Translations under genes and position numbers: made by a program
Notes under the pieces: model-generated
Database searches by the model: none
Seen by the model: the letters and a program-made list of their open reading frames with translations, nothing else
Told to the model about the DNA's origin: nothing
Part shown: in pieces, positions 13,814-25,084 of the stretch
Numbering within the stretch: the first letter of the stretch is position 1
Layout: every line of letters begins with the position of its first letter
Source: Rachycentron canadum
Lineage: Eukaryota; Chordata; Actinopteri; Carangiformes; Rachycentridae
Direction of reading: 5' to 3'
DNA: 64,000 nucleotides
Assembly: GCA_038496675.1 (NCBI GenBank)
Contig: CM076648.1
Coordinates: forward strand, 15,593,219 to 15,657,218

Positions 13814-16800
13814 CTGAAGACACACACACACAATAACTACAATTGAGCATGGATGTTTATTCTTAAGTGTTCACAAAAAAAGCAATTTACACCTTACACA
13901 TTTACCTGTGATGAGCAGTGTTAAAACTTGCTCTTCTGTATTAATCAGCTTCAGCTGATACTGGTGATTGCACTAATTGCTGCCAATTTTCCGTGCCATG
14001 AAATCCATCAGGGCATAAATACACTGTAAACATACCTAGCACAGGAAACCAGAAACATTGCTGCTACAACAGTTGAGAATGAGCTGGACTCAACGCTCAA
14101 GTTTTAAAAACACACAATCAAAGGAATGAAAAGGAACATTTTTCATCTCCGGCAAACAGCATTACGCTAAATCCTAAATCCTAAATGCTTAAACTCAGGT
14201 CAATATTGACATAATACATATTTTAGCTCAAACATATTCTCCACAATTCAACTCTCCAGTTCATCTTATAGAAACCATGAGTACAAAATTATAATTAATT
14301 CAGATTTACCAGCATCAGAAAGACAGCAAAACAGTGGTAACAGTCTCTTGAAGACTGGTTGTCTGTCTGTTCCTCAATTATTTATATTCCTTTAGTCCTT
14401 AAGGATAAACCAGCAAACAAATCAAAGAGAATTTTCCTAAAAATATTCCAAGTTGAGAATATTATCATGTGGAATTGCAGACTGTCCCATCACTTGACTG
14501 ACTGCTGTCTGACTGACTGAAGTGGCTGGTCTGCTAGTTTAGACATCTGGACAGAAAAAAAGGAAACCATATGCCTCAGTTCTGGTTTTACGCCATGGCT
14601 CCCATCATGCCATCACTAAAAATACTATAGATTTGTTGTGCTTCAGCTTACTTAATTACAAACTTAAACTAAGCTTCTGATTTTTGTTTTTTGAACAAGA
14701 ATAATAATAATAATAATGTTAATAGGGGCACAAAGAATTTTCATGTCAGAAGAGATGAATTATACTCAATTGTCATGGTCAAACAGCATTAATAGCCCAG
14801 AAAAAGAAAGTAAGTGGTCACTAAGTTAAGACTTCTTTGTGAAATATAGGTACACTATATAGGGGCCCCCGGTAGTTTAGGGGATAAGATGCTGACCATG
14901 ACCCACACCATCTGCTGTTTGAGACTGGCTGCCGAAATCAGCTTCCCATCCCTCCACTGTGTGCTCATTTCCTGTCATCTTTCACCACTGTTACTTTGCA
15001 ATAAAGGCATCAAACAGCACCCCAAAAAATAGCAACAGAAAAATAACAATATAAATCTGACTAAAATGAAATATTCACATTACAGTATATGCTAACATGA
15101 TTTTACTATATTTATTTTAACTGTTTAGTATAGAATTTTGCTTATTTACCAAATTATGCTCCATAGTCAACTAATAGTTTTCAGTGGAAGAGATTTCAAA
15201 CAGACACTTCATCTTTGGCTGTCTTTAAAAGAATCAACCATAAACCCAGTACATACAAACGTTTTTAAGCTTATATTAACCATCTTGTTACTTTCCTTTA
15301 AATTTCAACCAGAAGACGGTTAGAGTTTGGGGGCCCTTACAGCAAATGCACAGTGACCTTTAGTTTGAAGTTTAGACAGCAGGATTACTCACAGTTTTGT
15401 TGCCAGATCTGAGACTGAGTGGCACAGGCACATGTGGGGCACAAGAGCTCACACAAACTCACAAATATATGCACCCATCAGATCATGTTTTGAAAGTTAG
15501 GACTAAAAACTTAATTACAAAATCAATTAAAGGTAAACGAAAACAGATCATGTTATTTATCCTGATATTTTCACACTTGTTATCTAAGCTCTATTCTAGT
15601 TTCCATTTACTGTCCAAGGTCAATAATACTTTTCAAATCAACCCTGGCACAAACAGAAAGAATGCTTCCAATGTCATCTGACTGAAAGCTGCTCACTAGG
15701 CCTTACACCTCATGAATAAGAAACCTTGACTGAGATACCTTCAGGCTACAGTCACAAGGGAATTTATAGGCTATAGATTGAATGCATCCAGAGTATGGAT
15801 TCTGTTGTATTACAAATACACACATGTGTGGCCTTGTATGTGATGTGCGTTTGAACTAGTGGCAGCAACTTTGTCCCTGTAATGGCTGTGTTCTCTTGTT
15901 CTTTTTTACCCGTCAACACCAAACATTTCTCCAGATCAGTTACATTTGTTGATAGTGATGTTTTCTACTTGATGGTGGTGTAAGGACATCTGATTTTCTG
16001 TATTTGTGGTTTTTGAGGGTAAAGAGGGAAGAGTGGGAGAACAATAAATAAAGGATGTAAACAGCCTGACCTGACTTGGTACTATAAAAGAGGAGCTTTG
16101 CAGGCTCTCTTGGTATCATGTTTCAGCTGCTGATGGACTAAGCACTACCACTCTCTGCCCCAGGCCCTGGAATCTGGTGGGAGGGGGGATAGGGAAGGGC
16201 AGTAGAGGGGGGCAAAGCACAAGGGTCAAAACAGAGAACCTCCAGCTTCATCCCTCAAATTCCAGCCAAGCAATACTACCCCTTAGGTGCAGACAAGGAA
16301 TTCACTGACACACTCCTTCGTGAAGATCACATATGGAGTATAATATAAAGAAACATTTCCCCTTCCTGTCTCCTTGCTCTGTATCCTTTCTTTATGTGCC
16401 CCCCTCATTTTTTTTCTCTCAGCAAGCACAGTAAGTAAAATGGCCATGGGACCAGAGAGACATCAGTGCTACCACTTGTGAAAAACAAGGGGGTGGCGGT
16501 GGAGAAATATTTAACCCTTAGCTGGCAGGCAGGGATCCTGCTGCCTGGGCTACTGGTCTTCCAAACTGATGCTGGTCACGGTGCTCTGTTTGGTCCAACA
16601 AAGATCACATTTTCACACAGGAAGCAGCCAGCAGAGAAAAAAAAGCGTAGAAAGAGCCTGCAGTCACAGATCCAGTCAGTCACTTCATGTTTTGATCAAC
16701 ACATGGATAATTCTCAAAGTGAGACAAGCATTATCTACTGCAGAAATTGCTTCTGGACAAATATGAGGATGTAAAGCACATGAAAGTGTTTTTCAACCTT

Positions 16801-19800
16801 TGTGGAGATTGACATGAAATATATTGGAGCCTTTTTATTTTCAGGTCTTAAATCACATTAGTCAGTCTTATCAAGCCTTGCAGCAAGCAGGATAATGACG
16901 GTTTGGCGTTCAGTGTGTTACAATGTCATTGATTTGGAGTTGATTAAACAGCTTTATTGATGTGGTATATACTTCCTTGTGACTTCAATTAATCAGTTTC
17001 TTCCATTAGCTGGAACAATGTGAAAGTTCTGAGGCTGTGGCTTTCCTAATGAATAAAGCATGCTGCTAGAGTCAGTAGCTAATGCAATTCTGAGCTCTGG
17101 GTGGTTAGAAGGTTACAAACAACAGTGAGAGAAAGGTCAGAGAAAACCATTTTGAACACAACACTGAATCATGAGACAAATCCAGTAAGACAAAGGAGAT
17201 AAGGGGACAAAAGAAACTGCATAGCTGAACAACACAGCTGTAGAAACTGGATGCAAGAATCCACCTGTCCACAGACACACATGTTCACGGACATGAAGCT
17301 ATACAGCATGGATTTTCATGGTTTGATAAGGAGACATACACATCCTAATGCCCTTTCAGTGCAGAGGAAAGACACACTGGCATGTGGGATTACCGAGTGA
17401 GACCAGAGACAAGTGTTGGCTAAATGTGGCTCATGCTCTGGCTTACTGTTCACGGTTAAGTGTGGCTGGCTGGCACAAAGGTTTACTGCTACAACAGTAA
17501 AGAGAGGATCACACGCCAGCTATTGACAGACAGATGTAGTTAGCAGACACAAGCACAACTGACAGAGTTAAGTGAGCTTTGGAGAACCACACCACAGGCT
17601 TCTTACAGGCAGCAGATAATAGTTCACTGGTTGACTGCTGCACATCACATCAAGTGTTATTGCTTAGATTTGGTATATCCTGGAGCTGCAACAAAGGATT
17701 ATTTCCACTGCTGATTATTTTTTTGATAAATTGCATGGCCTGTAAAATTCAAAAAGTTAAATATGTCCATCATAGTATCCTACATGGTGTTACCATCCAT
17801 ACCATGTCATGTTTAGTCCCTCAAAATATTTTCTGTAATTGATCATTGATAGACCAAGAAAATCAGTGAATTCTCACATTTGATAGCTTGGTGTTTTTGC
17901 TTGAAAAAGAATGATTTAAATTATTCATCAATCAAGTGCTTTGTCTCATTAATACTTAATACATTTAAATATCATATCAGCAGTAGTACAGAGTTACAGA
18001 CTAAAAGTCGCTCTGTTGCAGAATTACTCGCTTTCTCTCCTCGCTTTCTCAGTATCCAACTGTTGTCGCTCTTTGGCCAAATATTCATTGTTCACCACAA
18101 TAAATACAACATTTTTTTTTTTTTAAATTCTATTCACCTGTGGAGAAAGGGAGTGTGGTGTGTGTGGGATATTAAACAGGCACAGACCTAAAATGCATTG
18201 AGTATTCCTTTAAAAGTGTCAGGAAAAAAAGCTATATCCTTAGATCAAGTGTATGGAGATGGTACAGTGGTAAAGTGCAACACGAGAATGCTGAGAAACT
18301 GTCCATATGTTGTCATAATAGTAAATGTAGAGCAGCTGTTGCACAATTAACCGATGTTGGCCATTTATTTCACTGTCAACATATTGTACAGTCTTCCCTC
18401 TCAGTTTTCATGTCTGGTATCTTTCTATAACTGTCATAATCTTAATCCTACTCATGATAAACCAAATAAATTCTGGTACTTTTAGATTAAAATAAATTAA
18501 TTTAGAGCAGTGTTAAAATAAGCAGAAACATAAACAGTTAATAAGTTAAGTCTGAGTATTTTTCTCATACATGCTTTGACTTAACACTTGTCCTTTTCAC
18601 TGAAGCTTGAAAGGCACATGCTAACTTAGTCAGTCCACCCCCAAGCCTTTGATAATCCATGATTTTCTTATGATGAAATCTTCTGAAAGATCTATTGCAT
18701 TTTATGCTAGAATTTGAGCTCTTCAATCTGGAAGAGATGTATTACAGATATGCTTCTGTCACTTATAATAACTCTGCTTAAAATGTCATAAAAAGTGCCT
18801 CTATCTAAACTGAATCTAATCTCTGAGTCGGAGAAGCACTTGAAAGAGCTTTGTATCTTTAATGTGATGGGTAGATTGGAATTACATTCATCACAGAGCT
18901 GTGTTTCTGAAGTTTTTGTTCTCAGCCCTGTGACTGGACATGTTATGAACCACTGTGTACTAGCCTTTATGATTCCAGTGGGGGCCTTTGTGGGACCCTG
19001 TGTGGTATGCTTTGCAAATACTCAATACTTTCTCTTGCCTTTGAATTAAGGGGCCTCACGTAGAGAGAGAGAAACTGTCTATCATAATGAACAATGGACT
19101 GAAAAGGAAAAGGAGGAGAGGGACAGTCTTGACGTTTAATATGTACAAATATTCTCCCCAGCAGGCAATAACCACAGTCTTTTAATCCATCCTCAGAGCA
19201 ATAACCACTGTCATTTCACCCAGCCACGGGGTGGTGTGCTGTTAGGACTGACCATCCAAGAACCCTGTCAAAAGTCCCCATCTTATGAGAGAAAACTCCA
19301 TCTACTTATAAAAGCATGTCACTTTTTTTTTAATTTAGAATGAAAACTCAGGTCACACAAAAGAATATGTTGATTGCTTTTAAGAAATAAAAGCAGAAGT
19401 GAATTTCAAGTCAACAACCTGTAAATCTTAATAGGTGATTGAATAAAGTTCCCTGAGCATCAAAAATGCTTGGTCCTAAGATCATGTGATTCCCAACAAC
19501 ATATGACAAGTTGCTGTGTGCTGTACCTGAGACACCTGATTAAAAGGTAGTGGAAGAAAACCACTTCTGATAACAGGCACCGCCACTGAACTGTTTTCTC
19601 CACGACTTAGAACCAGTGCGATGAAATGTGACTTTCTCCATGCACCAATTGAACAGCTTCTAACCATGTGGTCAGCACACGCTTCAAGTCGTGCTCCGAC
19701 CACTAGAAATATGAAAACAACTCAGAAACTTTGCTGACTAGAGCGCACGTGGCTACCGTGCATTGTGCTGCCTGGACATCCAGGAGCCGTGTAAAGCCAT

Positions 19801-20269
19801 CTGGAGCTGAACATGCTGTGCATGTTAAGTGTGGGTGAAACAACACCAGCACCCCGATAGAAGAGCTCAACTTCTGCAGAAAGCACAAAAATACAAGTTT
19901 AAATAGCCTCTACCAACGTGGAGGAGTATCCGTGTGTAAGTCACTGTCCTACAGGTATAAATGCCGCAGTGCACAAGGCTCCAGCACTACACTACACGGT
20001 GACATTTACGGGCCACATACTAACGGACAGCGGAGAGGGGCCAAGTTCAGGGTTACTGGTCAGTAACGCACTTATCGCCGCCCGCAGCCTGCAGCTTCTC
20101 CGGCTCCGGGCTCCGGGCTCCGGCTCCTGCAGACTGACAGCGGAAATCCTCTCTGAAGCCACCACACACTCACGGCTCCAGTAAAAAGGAAATGTTACTT
20201 ACCCATTAAAGCATTTAGGATTATTCCCAAAAAGCAGAGGACGAGGCGGCGGCGCCTTGTGGATGCCAT
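13508..20269 (-). CDS. igdcc3: Immunoglobulin superfamily DCC subclass member 3, 5' part (exons 1-2)
   Basis: This is a partial gene, read on the minus strand. Exon 1 is 20269-20203: ATG, a short basic stretch (RRRR), then a hydrophobic signal-peptide core. An in-frame TAA lies directly upstream of the ATG. Exon 2 is 13813-13508 and encodes one Ig domain with Cys51, Trp63 and the DEGDYEC motif ending at Cys105, plus an N-glycosylation sequon at Asn81. Both junctions are GT-AG and phase 1, as is typical for Ig-domain exons. The motif ending in FGLVVSRKARIQ resembles my recollection of IGDCC3 (PUNC) more than protogenin, IGDCC4, DCC or neogenin. IGDCC3 is a single-pass cell-surface receptor with Ig and fibronectin III domains, expressed in developing nervous system and somites. 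The remaining exons lie beyond the left edge. Protogenin is the main alternative. Confidence 0.8.
14863..15032 (+). repeat. tRNA-derived SINE, degenerate
   Basis: The head carries a perfect A box TAGTTTAGGGG (14873-14883). A B box GTTTGAGAC (14917-14925) differs from GWTCRANNC only by a C-to-T change. The tRNA-like head is followed by a CATTTCCTGTCATCTTTC body and an AATAAAGGCATCAAA tail ending near CCCCAAAAAATA. This is the layout of common percomorph tRNA SINEs. It lies in igdcc3 intron 1, antisense to that gene. Confidence 0.72.
16179..16199 (+). other. G-quadruplex-type motif
   Basis: Four G runs (3, 6, 3 and 3 G) with loops A, ATA and AA satisfy the G3+N1-7 pattern on the plus strand, within igdcc3 intron 1. 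A further six-G run follows at about 16207-16212. Confidence 0.5.
17690..17955 (+). repeat. Copy of the GGGCTGCAAC teleost repeat
   Basis: It starts GGAGCTGCAACAAAGGATTA and passes through GCTGATTATTTTTTTGATAA, CTGTAAAATTCAAAAAGTTAA and ACCAAGAAAATCAGTGAAT. It ends near ATTCATCAATCAAGTGCTTT. The order of blocks matches the family head-to-tail. Confidence 0.6.
20203..20269 (-). CDS. igdcc3: igdcc3 coding exon 1 (signal peptide)
   Basis: The exon is 67 nt (22 codons plus 1 nt). The peptide starts MASTRRRR and continues into a hydrophobic stretch LVLCFLGIILNALM. The donor is GTAAGT at 20202-20197. The single trailing G combines with GT at the start of exon 2 to give Gly23, keeping the frame open into the Ig domain. 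Confidence 0.78.
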
Positions 20270-20533
20270 TTAAACACTTCTAGAAAATATTCCAGCACTT
20301 TGCAGAAAACAATGTGAGGTGAATAGATGGGGGGTTTAAAAACAAACACACACACACAGAGAGACATCCAGCTTCGGCTACTACATGTTCCGACCTACAG
20401 TGCTGCACCTTGGTGGCTCGCTGGGGTCGAACAAGCTTTCGCCATTTTAACCATCTATCAGGGATCTGTCAGCATCCAGCTCTCTCTCCTCCTCTCTCAC
20501 CCTGCTGTATCCTCCTATCCAAAGACCCCCACC

Positions 20534-20598
<65 letters not shown>

Positions 20599-20640
20599 CA
20601 AAAGAGCCGACGGCTGACTGCTTTGCTCCCAACGCATGAG
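20270..20640 (-). promoter_or_regulatory. igdcc3: igdcc3 5' UTR and promoter side with CT/GA tract
   Basis: Sequence immediately upstream of the igdcc3 ATG. It includes a long CT microsatellite (GA on the sense strand of igdcc3) at 20538-20595 and no TATA box that I can place with confidence. The region just inside the gene (20090-20270) is relatively GC-rich. The transcription start is not determinable from sequence alone. Confidence 0.45.
20538..20595. repeat. (CT)n microsatellite near igdcc3 start
   Basis: Almost pure CT run, interrupted once by CTCCCTC, about 270 bp upstream of the igdcc3 ATG. Confidence 0.93.
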
Positions 20641-21081
20641 GAACCTGCACTAAACTGCATATTTCTGTATGTGAATACAACAGCAGTAAAACCACTACTG
20701 ATGTGACAACACACCAACACTAGTGATGATCTAAGTCTCTCAATAACAAATAAAATACATACCAATGTATCAATGTGCTCATAACTGCTCATGTTTGGTA
20801 ACAGCTTTCTCTGATGATAATGTTGCTAATAATAATGAGACTATGAGCAAACTCAGTCATTTCTTCTGTCATCGGTTACACATGTGTAGATAAAAAAAAA
20901 AAAAAACACAACCATAAACCGTTTTGTTCAACACATGGCAGCTGTTACTACAATTTTTAACATAAGGCCCCGTTTCCAATAATTATATAATAATAACAAC
21001 AGACAACAAAAATAACGTTATGAAATTCCGTGTGACGGATGTTTTATTTAAACCTGGTGGTTCAACACAAGTGAATCTGAT

Positions 21082-21170
21082 ATGATAAATAAACAAGGAA
21101 GACCCCGAATACTCAATTACAACAAAGCAGCAGCTGTTTCTCTGTACTCGAGCTCCTCCTACTGGAAACA
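21082..21170 (+). repeat. Direct repeat, copy A
   Basis: About 89 bp that aligns without gaps to the segment exactly 759 bp further on. The two share the 18-mer ACTCAATTACAACAAAGC (21111-21128) and a CTGTACTC-AGCTC block. Confidence 0.6.
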
Positions 21171-21245
21171 CACCTGCCGGGATGATAAACTGATCCCAAA
21201 ATCCAAATGGATGGAGTCACACATCCACTCACTGAAAATCCTCAG

Positions 21246-21395
21246 CTACAAGAAGCTGGAATCCGAGAACATTATCATTTCTTTTCATTCTCTTTCTGAT
21301 TGAAAAATGGCTGCAATTAATCCATTATCACAAATGTTACCAATGATTTTTCTCAGATAAATGATTAATCAAATAACCATTTCAGCCCTAATCAT
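21246..21395 (+). repeat. 3' half of the GGGCTGCAAC-family repeat
   Basis: It reads AAGAAGCTGGAATCCGAGAA, then a TTTCTTTT stretch, then AATGATTAATCAAATAACC and ends TTTCAGCCCTAA. This is the tail of the same family, with the GGGCTG-type terminus inverted. Confidence 0.6.
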
Positions 21396-21840
21396 CACAA
21401 TCATTACATCACACAAGATGCTCACTCTGAACAGTGTTATGTCATTGGCTGTACATACTATGTTGACAAAATCTGTGAGGAAACATGACAGAGCAATATG
21501 AGAACAACCATAACTACCATATGCTGTATGTAGTGCATTCAAAGCCGTAGATTCATTCCTTGTGTTCACTAATGTAAGTGAACATATGGATAGATTCCTG
21601 AACAGGGCCCACAGGCCTTGAAGCATTTCACAACTGGACCTATGTCATGAACATGAGCAACAAAAGGTGCAAAATGAGTCAAAAGACACAAAATGATTGT
21701 TTTGTATCTGTTTTTACCAAATGACTGCTAATAGTACAACAAACAAGAACAACGGGATGATAAATGAATACGAGGACATTTTGTCGGTCTTGCTCTGTTC
21801 CCACTGAGCAAATCCATAATTATTCATGAGTGAATGCATA

Positions 21841-21929
21841 ATGATAAATAAATAAGGTAAACCTCCAACACTCAATTACAACAAAGCTGTGCTTGTTTAG
21901 CTGTACTCTAGCTCTCCCTAGTGGCCCAT
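21841..21929 (+). repeat. Direct repeat, copy B
   Basis: Partner of the segment at 21082. The 18-mer ACTCAATTACAACAAAGC recurs at 21870-21887 and the whole segment is in register with copy A. Confidence 0.6.
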
Positions 21930-22159
21930 ACATGTTCCTCAGGTCTCCCATCCCCCACATTACGCGTTCAGTATCCAGTAAGACTAATTAAATGAACCGC
22001 AGTAGCTGTAGTTGGAGCCCCCCATCATGTTTCAGATGACTCTTCATCAAAGAGAGATTTTTCATTTATATTTATGAGATGACTTCATTTGAACAACTGT
22101 CTGGAAGTAACAAAAAAAAAAAAAAAATAGAGGAAAGTATAGAAAATGAATGCCAATGT

Positions 22160-22618
22160 GGTGAAGGAGGTTTTTGTTGCCTCTGCGCTGGCAACAGCCA
22201 GGTTTGGAGGCATTATTTTTTCAGATTGTCTGTTTCTCTCTCACCTTTTCTTCAGTGCAATATCTCAGTAACGCCTCGAGGGAATTTCTTCAAACTTAGT
22301 ACAAACCTTCACTTGGGCTCTTAGATGAACTGATGAGATTTTGGTGGACAAAGGTTACGGTCATGGCACTTACACAAAACACCAAACCCTTCAAATTTGG
22401 ACCCATTTGGACTCAAGGATGAACTGATTAGATTTTTGGTGGTGAAATGTCAAGGTCAGTGTTTTAGGCCATAACAAAAAAAATAAAATATGCTGATTAT
22501 GACACAATTTAACAAAAAATGTCTAATAGGATAAAAATGATAACATGATGATATTTTATGTCTAAAATGGTCAAGTTCACTGTGACAACATAATTTTCAG
22601 CAAAACATTCTGACCATT
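22160..22618 (+). repeat. Teleost interspersed repeat with internal GATGAACTGAT units
   Basis: It begins near GGAGGTTTTTGTTGCCTCTG and runs through CAATATCTCAGTAACGCCTC. It has two internal copies of the unit containing GATGAACTGATNAGATTTT (22324 and 22420 regions) and ends at CTGACCATTATTCAA. It resembles a family common in fish introns and is related to the segment at 27715. Confidence 0.6.
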
Positions 22619-22914
22619 ATTCAATGCTGTGACCTTTATGTCTGGCAAATTGGCTGTTTGGCAGATTTATATAACTGTGAGCTGGTAAATCTAGTTTCTT
22701 CTTTTCTTTTCCATTAAATACATCACAACCTCTCAGATTTGGGAGACTGCTTGTGTTGGCAGTCTGCTGAACAACCTTAGTGTTTCTAAAGTAGTTCAAA
22801 CACCTCAACCAGCTACTGCTCACTGATGCATTAGATTTAACAGTGTAATTATGTCTTAGCCTATATAATAGTATATCACTCACAGGAGCTATTTTTCTGC
22901 ATAAAGAGTACTGT

Positions 22915-22998
22915 GTACAGTACTTTCATCTAAGTAGGACTTGTAATGTTCTATAATCTTGTATGTTTATTTAAGTAAAGGATCTGAGTACACCCCTG
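22915..22998 (+). repeat. Fragment of teleost AAGTACT-rich repeat
   Basis: Contains TACTTTCATCTAAGTAGGAC and ATTTAAGTAAAGGATCTGAG, typical of a fish element whose ends read CAGTGGTGGAAGAAGTA. A longer copy lies at 51811. Confidence 0.5.
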
Positions 22999-24097
22999 AT
23001 GGTGAGGCTGGACAATAAAAGGGGATTTTACCTTGTTTTTTAATAGTCTTCACCACTGGCTTATTATTCAGGGAGTTTGGGATTTGTGACCAGAGCATCC
23101 ATTAAGTCATAAAGAGAGCTCCAGTTTCAGAAAACAGCAGGTGTTATTTTGGTTGAGGACAGTGTACACCAATTAAGGCCATCATTGGTATTTGCTTAAT
23201 CTGCTGAGTGAGGTATTTCAAACCAGAAAGGCCAGGCACCACATTAACCTCTGCTCCTGGTAATTGGCACAGTGTGGTTTGTAAGTTGTTGTGCTGCTCT
23301 GTGGTCTGTGTGTCCCAAAGATGTTCTGAAAGAGATTATTATGATGATGATGATGATAATGGTGATTTTAAAAGGATCTTCTGTAATAATCTGAATAAAA
23401 TGTATAGTTATATATATATAGTTTTATGAGTTGCAGTGTGATGTACATGGAATTGACATAATAATATGAACAACAATTGTATAGACCAACATTGTATCCA
23501 ACACAATAATCCTGCCATGATTTTGAAGCCTATAATGCTCATTGGTCCTCTTTTGAGGCTGCAGTTAGTGGTGTGGTTGTCTCAGACTACCATATATTCT
23601 TAAGGCTAATGTACAGTGTTTTGAAGACAAATTGATCCTGCAGGACAGTGACACTAACATTAAGAGTTCCTCCATAACCTGGAAATCCAGAAAAATGTTC
23701 CTAGTAATGGCTTATAACTGAACTATAATGCATTTGTTCATCATCATAACTGTTCATAACTGTCTAAACTATTAATTATAAATTGTGCATAAAGAATGGC
23801 TTATTGGAAAATGGTTCCAACTTCTTTTTATGTAAATGATGAAAACCTTTCTACCTAATTCCTATCCAGTTGGCTACATGTGTGTAGTATTAGGAATAGC
23901 CACAAGATGTCATCATCGTATTAAAGACTTAAGTTGCATTGTCATTTGTCAGGTCGTAATGATTGTGTTTTTCTTTCTTTTTCCTGGAGGCTCAGACAGG
24001 AAATCTGCTTTTACTGCCCAACTGACATCATATCAACACGACTCACCTTTCAGTGGGTTACATAGGCTTAGATCTTCTCCCCATCCTCTGCATCTCT

Positions 24098-24101
<4 letters not shown>

Positions 24102-24147
<46 letters not shown>

Positions 24148-24647
24148 NNNNNNNNNNNNNNNNNNNNNNNNNNNNNNNNNNNNNNNNNNNNNNNNNNNNN
24201 NNNNNNNNNNNNNNNNNNNNNNNNNNNNNNNNNNNNNNNNNNNNNNNNNNNNNNNNNNNNNNNNNNNNNNNNNNNNNNNNNNNNNNNNNNNNNNNNNNNN
24301 NNNNNNNNNNNNNNNNNNNNNNNNNNNNNNNNNNNNNNNNNNNNNNNNNNNNNNNNNNNNNNNNNNNNNNNNNNNNNNNNNNNNNNNNNNNNNNNNNNNN
24401 NNNNNNNNNNNNNNNNNNNNNNNNNNNNNNNNNNNNNNNNNNNNNNNNNNNNNNNNNNNNNNNNNNNNNNNNNNNNNNNNNNNNNNNNNNNNNNNNNNNN
24501 NNNNNNNNNNNNNNNNNNNNNNNNNNNNNNNNNNNNNNNNNNNNNNNNNNNNNNNNNNNNNNNNNNNNNNNNNNNNNNNNNNNNNNNNNNNNNNNNNNNN
24601 NNNNNNNNNNNNNNNNNNNNNNNNNNNNNNNNNNNNNNNNNNNNNNN

Positions 24648-24704
<57 letters not shown>
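24102..24704. repeat. (CA)n microsatellite interrupted by a 500-N gap
   Basis: A CA run reads into a block of exactly 500 N (24148-24647) and out again as CA to about 24703. The round number indicates a placeholder of unknown true length. Any open frame crossing it is meaningless. Confidence 0.95.
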
Positions 24705-24711
<7 letters not shown>

Positions 24712-25008
24712 GCCGACAAAAAAAAAAAAAAAAAGAAAGGAAAAAAGCCCCTGCCACTCCCCTTTATGTGTGACTGGTCTTATCAGGGAGCCCAGCAGGG
24801 CACAGTTTCATTGGGGATCGTTTATAACATAAATATGATCAATCTGCCTTCTATTGATCAGGATCGAAGTCACTGACTTAAAGCGTGAGATCGGCCGATG
24901 ACTGCATGGTGGAGCCTTCATCCACCCGTCGGGATCACAGCGGCATCTTCACTGCCCTCCCCACTTTCCTGAGAAGGTGAAGCCTTTATAATAACACCGC
25001 AATCCGCT

Positions 25009-25084
25009 ATGAGGCGAATAACAGGAAAGGCAAAGGATGAAACTTTGATCGAGCTGCAGAGCGCCGCGGACTCACAGACTGGAG
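25009..25084 (+). CDS. ano5: ano5 coding exon 1 (predicted)
   Basis: ATG opens 25 codons plus 1 nt (MRRITGKAKDETLIELQ...). An in-frame TGA lies 39 nt upstream at 24970-24972, and the donor is GTAATT. The exon ends in phase 1, as required by the next exons. The N-terminus of anoctamins is poorly conserved, so the assignment rests on position, open frame and phase closure. Confidence 0.68.

Larger units (their letters stand above)
13814..20202. other. igdcc3: igdcc3 intron 1
   Basis: A 6.4-kb intron between the signal-peptide exon and the first Ig exon. It contains a tRNA-type SINE (14863), a G-run cluster (16179), a GGGCTGCAAC-family repeat (17690) and otherwise unremarkable AT-rich sequence. 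No other exon was recognised. Confidence 0.7.
20641..25008. other. Intergenic region between igdcc3 and ano5
   Basis: About 4.4 kb between two divergent genes. It contains a direct-repeat pair (21082 and 21841), interspersed repeats (21246, 22160, 22915), a CA microsatellite with a 500-N gap (24102-24704) and then the ano5 5' UTR. No coding exon is recognised. Confidence 0.65.

Noticed and set aside
13440..13850. Open frame extending past both ends of the igdcc3 Ig exon
   Set aside because: The extensions run through the GTAAGT donor and the CAG acceptor; only 13508-13813 is coding.
23836..24876. Long open frames of 200-346 codons across the CA repeat and N block
   Set aside because: They exist only because N and CA/TG repeats contain no stops; there is no coding evidence.
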